Shown one piece after another: positions 12,720 to 24,100 of a DNA stretch of 64,000 bases. A program made the translations under genes and the position numbers. Every line of letters starts with the position of its first letter. The first letter of the stretch is position 1. The stretch is from Adiantum capillus-veneris (taxonomy: Eukaryota > Streptophyta > Polypodiopsida > Polypodiales > Pteridaceae). Where the stretch lies: positions 21,627,484-21,691,483 of the forward strand of contig CM043968.1 of NCBI GenBank assembly GCA_014529385.2. The letters run 5' to 3'. The notes under the pieces are model-generated. The model saw only the letters and a list, made by a program, of their open reading frames with translations, was not told the origin of the DNA and searched no databases.

Positions 12720-12722
12720 GGG
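12125..12722. repeat. Compound CT/CA/GA microsatellite
   Basis: Alternating blocks of CTCTCT and CACACA, each set off by TTTCCTACA or TTTAATTTC, then a GA run at about 12668-12718. The block is itself an expanded 60-80 bp unit. Long frames here are translations of the repeat. Confidence 0.95.
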
Positions 12723-12819
12723 TTAGGGGGGGGAAGAGTTCCATAATACCTCGCAGCAGGTTTCGCCCAAGATATGAGAATGCGCGCGTTGAGGGCGAAA
12801 ATGGCTAATTTTCCCCCCA

Positions 12820-12984
12820 AATTACTTCCGTCGATACCTGCGTCGATATACGCGTGGGAAAATTAGTCTTTCGACGCATATATCCACAGTCATATCAACG
12901 CAGGTATCGACGCGTATATCGACGGACGGTAAGTACGTCGATATGAGCGTGGAAAGCCACGGGAGTCGATATATAAAGCGTCGA
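12820..12984. repeat. CACTA-1 right subterminal repeats, truncated
   Basis: Inverted and direct copies of TCGATATACGCGTGG, TCGACGCATATAT and TATCGACGCGTATATCGACG mirror the left subterminal region. The run stops at 12984, without a terminal TAGTG, and joins host copy 2 at the shared bases ATTCCATCAG. Confidence 0.8.
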
Positions 12985-15900
12985 TTCCATCAGAGTCTAC
13001 ATATAAATGCCTCTATGAAGATCATCAATGACAAAAGCTTTAGCTGATCTCCACAAATAAAAGTCAAAAGCCAATAAATCAAATAGTGTTCAAACAGTTA
13101 CATGTGATCAAGCTCACATATGCATATCAAGATGCACACGGTAACAAATATCAGGAAGATTAGGATCTTGTACAAACCCACATGGATGACCCGACTGAAG
13201 TCAAAGACTATCTGAAGATGATGCAAAACCTCAAGCTGTCAGAACAATTGATATTAAAATCAGTGTCAATGCGAGCTAAAGTTCAGAAAGCTACACAAAG
13301 GTCATCACCAAAATCTTCTCCGAAGAGACGGATTTTACCAGAAAGTACAGTGGATCTTTTAAGGTTAATGGTTACCCAGATGCAGGTGGAAAATGCTCTA
13401 CAATTGCAAAAAGGTGCAATATTACAGCCCATGGAGTCAACATCGATTGAAGCAGGTGGTCAAAGCAAAGAAAATCCAGATATAGTTCAACCAAAGGATG
13501 TTGCCATAGCAAAAGCAGTCATTTCAGACACGAATACTTAGATGATCAAGTGCAACATTTTTGGTGAGAACGAAGAAAATCTGTCAAGAGAAGTAAAGCT
13601 AGATTTTCAGCTAAACAAGAACCTCATGTCTTTTCGCACTTGGAAAAGATGTGGACAACCACACTTGAAAGATGCTTCTGAATTTGTGAACATATCATGA
13701 AACAAACGAGAAGAATGTTTGGGAATCATCTCCACCACCATTGAAGTAAGTTCACAGATCATCATAGCTCAATTTCATGTGATCACAGCAAAAGATATGC
13801 CAGACGACATCATAATGAGAATGCCAATGGCTCAGAAGATGTTAGAGGTACAAAATTCAAACATGACGGAGTCATCACAGACAACAAAGAATGAAGACTA
13901 AGACTGGTCACCCACGGATGACAACACAAAGTCCTCAAGCATAATTCAAATGGAAGATCTTATTGAAGATGATTCATCTCCATTGAATAGAACTTCAAAA
14001 GAGCTTAAAACAAATCAGACAATAGCAAGTGCAGATCAAACAGAGCAAAGGACTTCCACGATAGCTATTGAGTAGAGAATGCCACCAAAGCAAGAAGTTA
14101 AGAAGAACGAGGTTGCCGAGAACCATGAAGCAATAGGAAGTCCAAAGATCAATCACTCATTTCCAGTTGAATCAATAAATGCAAGTTAGATTGGAAGACA
14201 GAGTCTCAAGCCACCTTCCATAGAGACACAACTAGATCAAGATGAGACCATGGCAAAATCAGGACAAAGATCTTCAATAGAACCAACAATGAGAAGAGTT
14301 GTAGTTCCCAGCAATACAAAAGGAGCAAGTGTCAGATGCAATGCTCTACTAGATAAAGAAGTTAATTTCAATATTGTTGCAGACCACATTCAAAGCATTC
14401 TAGAGATCACTCCATGCAAACAGGAGAGCAAAACAATGCTAGGTTTGCATACAGGTCAAAAAGAAATGGTTGCTACCCTTAGCATCGAAAATCATGAAGA
14501 GTAGGTAAAGTTTCAAGTAAAGTCTTTAAAGGAAATGCTTGCAGATGTAATAATTGGACATCAGTGGTTCGACCAACACAAGGCCTACATAGAAGATGCA
14601 ATGCTAATACTCTCTTCTCCAAGAGGTAGCCAGCAACATTTACAGGTACCATTAATGCTAGATTTAGAGTTGCAAAAGTCACAAGAATCCAAGATAAATT
14701 TTGCAGACAAAGGTAAAGCTAAAGTGGAACTTCCACCGATTAGCAAAGAAATTGTGACATCATATGCATCTATATCAAAGAACCCTCATGGATCAGCTTC
14801 TTCTAGCAAGTCAAGCTTTCAAGTCAATTGCTGACCCAACTAAAATCTCTAAGAAGACACCTAGAAAAGCAAAGGTATATCAACCAAAGTACTCAAGAAA
14901 GAAAAGGAAAGTCAAGAAAGTGTTTGTTTAGAGCAGTTTAGTCAAGTCAATGATCCAATTTGGATTAAAAACAGTAAATCAACACAGAAAAACAAACACA
15001 TGGGATGGATAGCATCACAGTGGAGCTTAAAAGAACAGGGGTACTATGGAGGTAATAGATAGATATGGGTACCAAAAGCACAGGGTTAGAGCATATGAAG
15101 CAACGTCAAGTCCCTCCCAAGAAAAGGTATCAACCTCGATAATATTCGAGGATACCTAAGAAGAAGGTATACAACAAAACAACACCAAAGGTACTGAAGT
15201 CTATCACAACTTTCAAGAGGATATAGAACAAATATGGATCTCAAAGAATCTTCCTGTTAGACAAGGATTTTACATAGGGCATACAAAGATTTGGCTACCA
15301 GTCAACCACAAGCCAAATGCAACTACATGAGACCTGCATAAAGATCGGAGGAACTCAACAAGACCTAGAGCAAAGCAAAGTCAATAATGGAGATACAAAG
15401 GTCATCAAGAGATTTGATTCCAAAGTCTTCCAATACTCACAGTTAGCAGAGGCCTACAAAACATCAAAGACACCTATCAACATGCCTAATTGGAGAATCA
15501 AACAGATAATGGAGTCTTCACCGTCAAAGAAGGACGACCCAACCAACGAGAATGCATATTCAAAAATGAAAAATTAGGTATGGCAAAAGAAACCTTTAAT
15601 GCCAACTTGGTCCTTCACTAATCCTCTTTTGGAAGATTCAAGCTTACTTTTACCTAAAAAAATGTTTGTAGTAAGCACAAGAATATGAAAATTCAAGTCG
15701 CCAGGGTGCAAAAAACACTCTTTGGCATAGTCAGAGTCGGGCTGCTGAGCCATAAAATGAGCAAAGCATTAGTCCCAACACTTCAAGCATATCAAACTCT
15801 ATGCTAAGAGTGGTAGTTATTAGGCTTACGCTCAAGCTGGAAGAGTTAAGAATATATATGTCATGTTGCTCATGCTGGATGAGATGAGCATAAGAGTCGA

Positions 15901-16236
15901 AGTCTATTAACTTACAAATGGTGGAGTTTCGTAGAGTCCAACACTCATGCACAGTGCACAGTAAGATGAGAGCACATATCCTCATGAACAAAAACGATTC
16001 TTAAAGGGGTGCCAGCTTGCAAATCTATGTCATACGGATTTATAGCTACACCATCTTTCTGAAGAACCCCTCAAAATCATTTTTGTAGAGCATATTGTTT
16101 TCGATGCATTTTTGTATATGCATGAATAGTATATCCCACCATTGGACATATGCTTTAGACACTCCTTTTTGCTTCTACCTATGCACCTTGTGTGGACTAC
16201 AACAGGTAAACCAATGTCCTGCTAACCAACAAAGTC
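12985..16236 (+). pseudogene. Protease and C-terminal region of element A, copy 2
   Basis: Near-identical second copy of 3134-6396 in the same orientation. It contains the knuckle remnant (near 13640), the retropepsin-like block (14250-14680) and the L-K-E-Q-G-Y-Y-G-G-N / I-W-V-P-K module (about 15010-15085). Some differences favour copy 2, for example the frame 14535-14834 stays open where copy 1 has a stop near 4870. At 16236 it runs on without the CACTA insertion into the 3' part of the element. Confidence 0.75.
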
Positions 16237-16256
16237 ATGCACTGGGGTCACTACCG

Positions 16257-16752
16257 AGCGAATACGAGGCTTGGTGACTGTCCAATGCTCCCTATCGCTT
16301 GGTGTTGACCTTGGTGTTAAATCCATTACAAGCGCCAGCAAAAACCTTGAGGCATGATAACCAAAAACAAAAAGACAAAATTCTGTGAAGTCAATATTGA
16401 GCGAATAGGAAGCTTGGGGATTGCCCAACGCTCCCTATCGCTTGGTGCTGACCTTGGTGTGATCTACGATGGATACCATGGTGATGTGATTACAAAAATA
16501 CAGTTGAGTCACTGCTGGACAAATAGGAAGCTTGGGGACTGTCCAACGCTCCCTATCTCTTGTTGTTGACCTTGCTCTTAAAGTGATTACATACGACAGG
16601 TGAGTTAATACGGGGCAAATAGGATGCTTGGGGACTGCCCAACGTTCTCTATCACTTGGTACTGACCTTGGGATTAAAATCATTACATGCATCAGTGGTG
16701 TCAGCACCAAGAAAATATGAGGCTTGGTGACTGCCCAACGCTCCCCATCGCT
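16257..16752 (+). repeat. Five tandem hairpin units in the 3' untranslated region
   Basis: Units at about 16257, 16400, 16519, 16613 and 16710 share AGCGAATAGGAAGCTTGGGG then, after a loop of about six bases, CCCAACGCTCCCTATCGCT. The two arms are nearly complementary, giving a roughly 19-bp imperfect stem in each unit. Spacing is 143, 119, 94 and 97 bases. They lie between the coding remnant and the polypurine tract of element A. Confidence 0.85.
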
Positions 16753-17160
16753 TGGTGCTGACCTTGGAAAATTGGTGTTGGCCCAGTACACTTCCACGGA
16801 TATCACACTTTTTAATTCCATATCTATCATCAAATAATCCATTGAGTACTTTATTAATATTTTCCATGCTAATAAGTACTCCAATAATGCACGTATCCCA
16901 AAGGTACTTTTTTTCCACTAGGTTTTTCCCTATTGGTCATCTAGGTATTAGACCCTAATTTAGAACCTCATCATTCTACTTCCCTTGTACATACTTTTCA
17001 TAAATAAACAACAGCCTCATCATTATGCTATTACAATGGACAAATGCAACATCATCTCTCACATCAGACATATTCGGACCAATCAAGATGATGCAGCAAA
17101 TTGACCTCATCAACAACAAATCAAAAACCTTCTGCAACCTCCACAGACACTTTTCAACAC
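16753..17160. other. 3' untranslated sequence of element A
   Basis: No gene, repeat or convincing signal seen between the hairpin array and the polypurine-tract region. Confidence 0.5.
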
Positions 17161-17196
17161 TGCCCGAGGACGGGCAATAAAATTGGAAGGGGGGAA
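17161..17196 (+). promoter_or_regulatory. Pre-tract hairpin and polypurine tract of element A
   Basis: TGCCCGAGGACGGGCA at 17161-17176 is a perfect 6-bp stem with a four-base loop, the kind of GAGGAC-containing hairpin often found before the tract in plant Ty3/gypsy elements. GGAAGGGGGGAA at 17185-17196 abuts the LTR start TGTTAAC. The tract primes plus-strand DNA synthesis. Confidence 0.85.
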
Positions 17197-18105
17197 TGTT
17201 AACTGAGTCAACGTCAGTTAACAGGAGCTCCTAAAGACCAAGACATATGGATGCACATTGAAGATCAACATGAACAAGCAGTAAAGATTGGAGTTACACA
17301 TTTTCCACATTTTCCCAAAATGATCACGTATTGTAAATTCATGATTTATTTCAAGCCATTGTAATACTTTAATGTGTTACATACTCAATGGAGTTCCAAG
17401 CTATAAAGAACAGGTCACTTAGTGTGCCTAGGTAGAAGATTCAGTAAGTGATGGATCCCTAAAGGGCTTGGGCGCCCGTACATTGCATATTTTACCCTAG
17501 GTATATAAGGCAGTGTGTAAAAGAAATTAGGGCTCTCAAGCTCATTTGTTGAGAGCACTCTTTGGTGAGAGATCTTGAGGTGTGTGGCTATGGAGTCCTT
17601 GAGCTTGTCCTTGCTCATGAGACTTGATTAACACTAATCAGTGATTCATTCTGTTTCACTATGCCTCTTTCATGCTTCTAATGATTGCCTATGATGCTTA
17701 GACTAGCTAGATCTTAACTGATTAGTGGTTAACCCCTCTCTAATCTTGTGTGATTTTCCTTTCTTGCTTGTGTGTGCATGTAGATTTGATTGGAGTGTGG
17801 TGCTTGATAGATCTATGTGTGTGCTTCCAATTAGTATGCTGCATGATAGGATTAGTGTTGTGTGTGTCGTGCAATCATAGTGTGTGTGATTGGGCTGATT
17901 GGAGGTGAAGAGTGGAGATTGCCCTTCATTGTGGCTTAGCTCCTCTATAGGCCAAGATGCTCACCTTGTAGAGTTGTCCATTTGTGTTGCCATAATTAGC
18001 TCATCAATCGTGTGAGTGTTTCCATGCCCTATCTGGGTAGCTCATCCCTCAGAATTGATAATTTTGTTGGTCAATGGAGCTATTTCAGTAGTGAAGCTCC
18101 CAACA
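17197..18105 (+). repeat. 3' LTR of element A
   Basis: Starts TGTTAACTGAG directly after the polypurine tract. A TATA box (TATATAAGG) is at 17502-17510. The right end is not certain: I place it at CCAACA, 18105, because it is a CA-ending inverted match to TGTT and lies before the Penelope-like sequence. The 5' LTR is not in the window. Confidence 0.55.
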
Positions 18106-18177
18106 TATTTACGCAGAAGCCTTGTTGCTTGTGGCATGCCTCTTGAAATCTTGCCTCCCAAATCTAAAACAAAGAGT

Positions 18178-18486
18178 AAGGATGCTTAACCAAAAAAACT
18201 CTTCTCTACCATAACTTAAGGATACAGTCTAGGTGGATTATTGAATCCATCTATGATTGTGTAGTTAACCTACCAAAAGGTTCTAACTCATTCTTCTCAA
18301 CAGACATTAAGAAATGTTATGAGAATATCCCCCATAATGGAGATATGGGCCTAATTCCTCTCATTAATAACCTCATCACTTGTGATTTCCAAATAGCTAA
18401 AACCACCTTCATTTCTTTCCAAAACTTCCCAACTTTCTGTCAGGAAGGGACATGGTCAAGAACCAAATTTAAGAAAATTGACTCTC
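18178..18486 (+). pseudogene. Penelope-like reverse transcriptase, N-terminal part
   Basis: Plus-strand translation gives R-W-I-I-E-S-I-Y-D then F-F-S-T-D-I-K-K-C-Y-E-N-I-P-H-N-G, the RT motif holding the first catalytic Asp in the form typical of Penelope-like elements (S-x-D-[IV]-x-x-[LC]-Y-x-N-I-P). The reading is cut at 18486 by a younger LTR element and resumes after 27815. Stops and shifts make it a relic. No GIY-YIG endonuclease is visible. Confidence 0.7.
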
Positions 18487-19059
18487 TGTGCGCTCCTTGT
18501 CGCACTGTCAAAGCAAGGGACTTGCCAATACACCGTATGCGAGCCACAAACGGCTCCAAGCACACAACAAGCCTAAACTAGCAAGCTCAAGAAAACAAAG
18601 GGTGTGTCACTCACCGCTCTACGCTCGCCTTCGTGGTGGATTCCTCGCCGCGATGAAGAAGAAGCTGCAGTCGTGCCGTGCTCAACCACTTCGCCGCCGT
18701 CGTGCCTTCGTAATGCTCGATCGCACACACACTCTCCCTCTCTCTCTCTCTCTCACACACACACAAGGAGGTGAAGAAGAAGAAGATGGAGATGGAGCAA
18801 GAGCACTCTTCAATTGCACAAATGAGAGAATGAGTAAAAATTAGGTTTAGTTGGCTTTTATAGGAGCTCACCCCATTCACACTTGGGCGCCCATGCTTAG
18901 CCAACTAATCCCTTGAATGTCCCAGTTAAAGTGCGCCTCTCATCGACGATCACTCTACCTTTCCCTATTGGACCGACAAGCCCAGTACTTGACTCTACCA
19001 AATACATAATACACGTCCGTCGTAGGTGATGGGGTGTCCGTGTGCCGTGAGGGTTAACA
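18487..19059 (-). repeat. 3' LTR of the 9.3-kb element
   Basis: Pairs with 27238-27810. Bounded by CTCTC on the outer side and by the polypurine tract on the inner side. It contains a CT/CA microsatellite (about 18738-18764) and a TATAAAA box at 18856-18862. Confidence 0.97.
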
Positions 19060-19073
19060 TGCCCCCCTTCCTG
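19060..19073 (-). promoter_or_regulatory. 3' polypurine tract
   Basis: Minus strand reads AGGAAGGGGGGCA immediately before the LTR start TGTTAACCC. Same core as the tract of element A. Confidence 0.93.
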
Positions 19074-20405
19074 ATGTAGATTCCGTCCTCGGAAGCTATT
19101 GAGTTGAAGCTGGTTCGTCGAGGTGGAAGAGCATTTGAGATGAATGTCCTTAGCCTTCTTCAGTCACTGCAAAATCAAACAACATTGGCACAGTAATGGC
19201 ATTCTCTTAAAAAGCATATGCAGTTTTAGGTAGACAAATTGATTGGTCAAAGAATTTCAAACAATTTGTTAGCAATGAACATTAAATTGCAATGTAATCA
19301 AATGCATAAACAGATGTAAAGGTAAAAAATTAAACAAGTCTGGGGTCGCTAATTTGACGGTCGAAAAGCACTAGAGATCGAATATTAATACCATGGGTAA
19401 GCTTCTTAATTTTCTGTGGTCAATTAAGTTGTTTAATCGCGAGAGCCAAGTATTCATGTTCGAGGGCTGACTAGAGGCTATATCTAGAAAACCTTGTAGT
19501 TAAGCTACCATAAAAGGAATTTCTCATGAAATCATCGCCTGACTGATTACTTTTTCTTTGACCCCCCAAGGTCTTTTCACATTGATTCAATTATGAAGTG
19601 GGTGCTTATTTTGTATGCCTTGGGTTTTTTGCTTTTCAAGGAAAAGCGCCCACACTGGGAACCTCTAGGGCTCTAGTACCATAGGCGATACATGTGAGTG
19701 AAGTACCAAATCAAGCTGAGATTTCTCTTCCAGCTTAAAATTTTACATTGTGGCACTTTGATTTTTTGTTTGTTCATTTTCAGCATTTTAATTTTGTAAC
19801 TTTGGGGGGTCATATAACACTGTTACCCTCCCCAGGCTCATCACATTAGTAAACTCCCTTTATAATACTTAAGCTAAAGGTCAATAGGGTTAAGCCCACT
19901 AGAAAGCCCTAGTACATTTCATACAATGCTGCCTAAATCGGATTAAGAACCTAAGTAACCATTGTTTATTAGGAAGGCATTCCCCATGGTATTAAGATAA
20001 GATCTCTAACACCTAGCTTGGTCAAACTAGCTTAGTCGGACTGCTTGATTTTTAAACCTAGACAAGTGATTATGACAAAACATTACATTGAATTAAATGT
20101 TTGATACTAAGCCAATGCGCTGAATATTATGCTACCAATCACAATCAAAGCAGACAAACATGGATGCAAAAAGATAAAGGCAATGCTAATGGACAAGAAA
20201 CACCTGTTTGTGTTGATGGTCGCGCTTGATTTGAAGGTTCCATGAAGGTCCAAATCCTAACCACAGCAACACGTTCGTGTACACACTAGGAAACAAAAGG
20301 AATACCTCCAGGAGGCACATCAGTGGGAAAAATTAAAACTCCTAAAAAACAAACTCAAAACACAATCTAGCCCCCTAACCTACCTATCTGTCACCCCTTT
20401 TAGAA
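19074..20405 (-). other. 3' untranslated region of the 9.3-kb element
   Basis: About 1.3 kb between ORF2 and the polypurine tract with no long open frame on either strand and no domain I can recognise. Long non-coding 3' regions are usual in Tat/Athila-type elements. Confidence 0.6.
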
Positions 20406-20837
20406 TCAAGGAAAGAGGATATTATATAAACCGGGTGGCCACCCTAAGGCTAGGCCTCTATCCTCATCATCTAGATAAATAAAATCGTTTTCCGTGAGGC
20501 CATAGTCTTCCTCAGTCTCTATTAGTTCCTCTTCATCATCCTCTTGTGCAAGCATGCTAATCAAGAACCTCGTGATGCGTGGATACTCATCTTGTGCAAA
20601 AGAATAAGCATGTGCCATTGGAGACACATTCGCTACTGGGTAGGGATCACTAGTTAGCCATAGACGTATCAGCCATTCTAACTCCTCAAAATTTCTCTCA
20701 CATGCAAGGCTCTCTATCAAATCCCATTCGCAAGAAAGTATAGGGTAGCATACGTAGAACACTTGTTGAAAAGACAAGGGGTACCTTTCATCAAAAATAG
20801 AAGTGCATGCCTCTGGTGAAGTAGCCATTTCTGACAA
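20406..20837 (-). CDS. ORF2, unknown acidic protein of the 9.3-kb element
   Basis: An intact 143-codon frame, second in the element, 273 bases after the gag-protease stop. It starts M-S-E-M-A-T-S and includes F-D-E-R-Y-P-L-S-F-Q-Q-V-F-Y, then an aromatic and Leu-rich middle (E-L-E-W-L-I-R-L-W-L), and from about residue 108 a very acidic tail (E-D-D-E-E-E-L then Y-L-D-D-E-D). No signal peptide, membrane segment or known motif is evident. A TATATATA stretch at about 21001-21012 lies roughly 165 bases upstream on the same strand and could drive a separate transcript. Conservation in other copies would show whether it is a real accessory gene; openness in a young insertion proves little alone. 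Confidence 0.5.
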   Translation of the reverse strand: MSEMATSPEACTSIFDERYPLSFQQVFYVCYPILSCEWDLIESLACERNFEELEWLIRLWLTSDPYPVANVSPMAHAYSFAQDEYPRITRFLISMLAQEDDEEELIETEEDYGLTENDFIYLDDEDRGLALGWPPGLYNILFP

Positions 20838-21088
20838 GACAGATAGATTTGGTTAGGCATTTAAAACATAAGAGTTGTTTTTGTGTGTTTCTTGAATTGA
20901 CACGGTGAATTTGGACTTATATGTAAGATCTGATAGGGTGCTCTCTCATTGCTAGGCGCTCTTGCTCTTTACTATTTTTGTTTTTTTTGTGAGTATAAGG
21001 CTATATATATACATTCCCTAAGATCGGAGATTGAGAGGTCAGGGAAAAGGTTGAGAGGGAAACAAATGAATGATGACTGCCAGCAAAC

Positions 21089-21105
21089 ACTCCCCCCTTC
21101 CTTGG
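21089..21105 (-). promoter_or_regulatory. Internal polypurine tract with LTR-like start
   Basis: Minus strand reads AAGGAAGGGGGGAGTGTT, the same GGAAGGGGGG core followed after two bases by TGTT as at the true 3' tract. It begins about five bases after the gag-protease stop. It may act as a second plus-strand primer or be the scar of an older 3' end. Confidence 0.7.
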
Positions 21106-21110
21106 GTAGA

Positions 21111-24100
21111 TCATACCGTTTGAAATGAGCTTGTCACCCTTTGAAACCAATTGTTCCAGTTGGTAATAGGTGAGGATTTTTGCCAGTAGTTTTCTATTAC
21201 CCTAGGTGCCTCTTCAAGTTGCAACGGTGGTAAGGTACTCTCCCAGGATCGAACTTGAAGTGGTTCATCAGGTGATTCTTGAACACTGGGAGGTGTGGAT
21301 TCTTTTGTAGCTTCATTGAGGTCCACTACTATAGATGGAGGCTGTGTAGAAGCTTTTACCTCTATGGATGTATTACATGAGGAGCTAGAAGCTTCATGGG
21401 ACTCTCCCCTTCCTGAGCTAGGTGGAACAAATCGTTCTTTCTTTGGTACCCAAACTAGCTCGGGAGCGGGTGTGTAGCATTCTGTGATTTTTTTCTTTTC
21501 ATGATCATTGATTCGTTTTGGAGCTACGGGATTGGGCTCACTTGGGTCAGGTGATAGGTAAGAGTACAATCTACGTTTTGGCACCCAGATTTGATCATTT
21601 CCTCGATAGTAGCCTTGGGCTTCCAATAGTCGTTTAGGGATCCATCGCAACATTTTCTTACTTTTCTTGGAGCGAGTGGTACGTTTCTTACAAGGCTTCT
21701 GTTTTTTAGCACTAGCTATGGTCACTAAAGAAGCTTTAGGGACCCACTTGTATGTTTTCTTCGTTACCTTAGGATGAGTCTTGTCAGAAGCGATATGCAT
21801 TGCTTGTAGCATATTTAAGGGTATAGGCATTTCATCCCCCTCAGGTGTTACCCAGGTCGTCCCCCTATTTCCCCAAGTGTCTATGGTTGATGCTAGGTGG
21901 ACCCAGTTTACATTGTCTGATTCCGTCATACCCGGTAACACATCCATGTAAGGAGAATCTTGGCCAATGTCTGTATCCTTCTTACAAGTGTAACAATATT
22001 GTAGTGGGGCCGAGTGAACTGTGGTGTCAGAGCGATGATCAATAATGGTTTTACTCCCTAAGGGGTGTACCTTACCAGTCACCAAATCCACTCTAAGGAC
22101 AGAGTCTTGGAATTGCAAATAGACATGATTTTTAGACCAATCGTGAACCATTTCTGCTTCCCTCATGAATGGTCGTCCTAAAATCATTTCATATGACATA
22201 AGGTGTTTAGAGAAATCCATTACAATGAACGTATGTCGTACCTTGTGTCCTAGAACTTTGATCTTAAGATCCTTGAGCATCCCCATAGGTTTGGCTATGG
22301 TACCATTTGCCATCTTTACCACAATGTTAGTAACACTGAGGCGGGGTTTTCCCATGGATTCCCAACAATCTTTTGTAACGATGCTAACTCCTGCACCACC
22401 ATCAAGAATTCCCTTTATAGTTAATCCCTTGGTAGTGATGGGTAGGGTCGCATTAGACTCGTCGCCTTCAAAATACTGCCCTAATTCGTTAATGGGTACC
22501 TCGATCACAGACTCGTGTCCATCTAAGTCAAGTGATTGCACATGATTTTCCTCATCAATCATAATCGAGTCAGGCCTATTTGGTTGCGCAAACTGCGGTA
22601 ATCCCGTTCGTAGCTCTCCGTTAAGAATTGCTTGAAGTGCAAGGAATAACTCAGGATCTCCATACAGCTTTGCTATGATCGTGGTTCGGACCTCAGAAGA
22701 CATGAAGTCCACTAGTTTGGCAACATTCATTGGCATTTTGCAGGGTGTAGGTCCTTGACTAGGAACTGGTGAGGATGGAATCTCATATTCCTCAATGGGA
22801 TCAGGTATTCCTTCGTTAAACATCCTTTCCAACAAGAAAGGTGTATGCTCACTTTCTGATGTCCCGTCCTCACTCCCTTCTTGGATGATACTAGATATGG
22901 CTAACGGTCTATGGTTCATGTGGGGTGGATGAACTTGCGTGGGAAACATTGTGTCATGAATTTTGACGTGCATGGGTTCTGGTTCTAGTTTCCTTTGAGT
23001 CTCCTCCACTAAAGCTCTTAGATGTTTCACCTGCTCAATCTCGTCTACTGGGTTTGGGTACATCCCAATCTTCTTTTTACGATTCTTCCCTTTTTGCCCC
23101 TGCGGTTTATCTTGGGGGTCTTGGATTGGATTTGGAAACACTTGTGGTGTTTTCAGAGGCTCTTTATGGTTTTCTCTCATTCGGTTTTCATTTGGTCCCA
23201 TGTTACGGTTTTCCTTGTCGGTCTTTCCCTTTGTGGTATTGGTTCTAGTCTCCATTGTCTCGACTGAATCTGAATCATCCTCGAGGTCATTCATATACAC
23301 GGGGTCATCTCCTATTCCTATGTTTGTTTTGGAACTTGGCTTTGAATTTTCCGTATTCTGCGACTTCTTCCCTCGTGTCTTCTTTTTCTTTGCTTCGATA
23401 ACTGACGCGGTATCTCTCTCTTCGAGGATATGTCCTGGCCCTTGAAGCATGGACCGTGTAATCGCATAAGCGGGTGCGACGGGTGGTATTGGCGATGTCA
23501 CACTAGCAATTTCGACCAAATTCAGGGGTGTGATTTTAGGCACATTTGGGTTATAGGGGCATTGGGCAATCAAGTGATCTATGCCACAACGATTACATGT
23601 GAGTATTGGCATTGCAGACGTGCTCCCTTGATTCATTTGCATCTGTGCAACATTCTTTTGTAGCCTAATAGGGCACTCCGCTACTCGATGTGGTCCACCA
23701 CACTCGTAGCATTGAAGAGGTGGCCTCCTAGCCTGGGTGTTGATATTTTGACCTCTGGATGCGAGAGCAGCAGCTTGATAAACCGGCTTGACTTGTCCCC
23801 AACAATCTTCCATGTAGTATATAGGACACTCTTCCAATGTATCAAGTCCGTAGGCAATACTAGTGTCTATTTCCTCCTCACAACCATCTGCATAAGCATT
23901 AGATGGCTCGCAACCCACTTGGTTCATAGGGGCGACTCTTGGATGCGGGGGCTGCGGTCCTAGCACAGGAGGTGGTAGCGGTGTAGCTTGTACAACATTT
24001 TGAGGTCTAGGGACCATGTGTTGCGGTAGTTGCTCAACAGGTGGAGTAGGCATCAATACAGGAGCTCGAGGTGCATCCGTCCAGGCTACAGGTGGTCTAT

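Larger units (their letters stand above)
6397..12984 (-). mobile_element. CACTA-1, En/Spm-type DNA transposon, right end lost
   Basis: The left terminus at 6397 reads CACTACAACAAAAAAGAGGG, the classic CACTA start, next to TCA. The second copy of the host segment shows the uninterrupted site (TCA then TGCACTGG at about 16234), which confirms the insertion point. Genes for TNP2 and a TNPA-like protein lie on the minus strand. Both ends carry subterminal repeats built on TCGACGCGTATA. The expected right terminus ending in TGTAGTG is absent; the element stops at about 12984 where copy 2 of the host segment begins. It is therefore truncated and, with broken genes, cannot move by itself. Confidence 0.88.
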
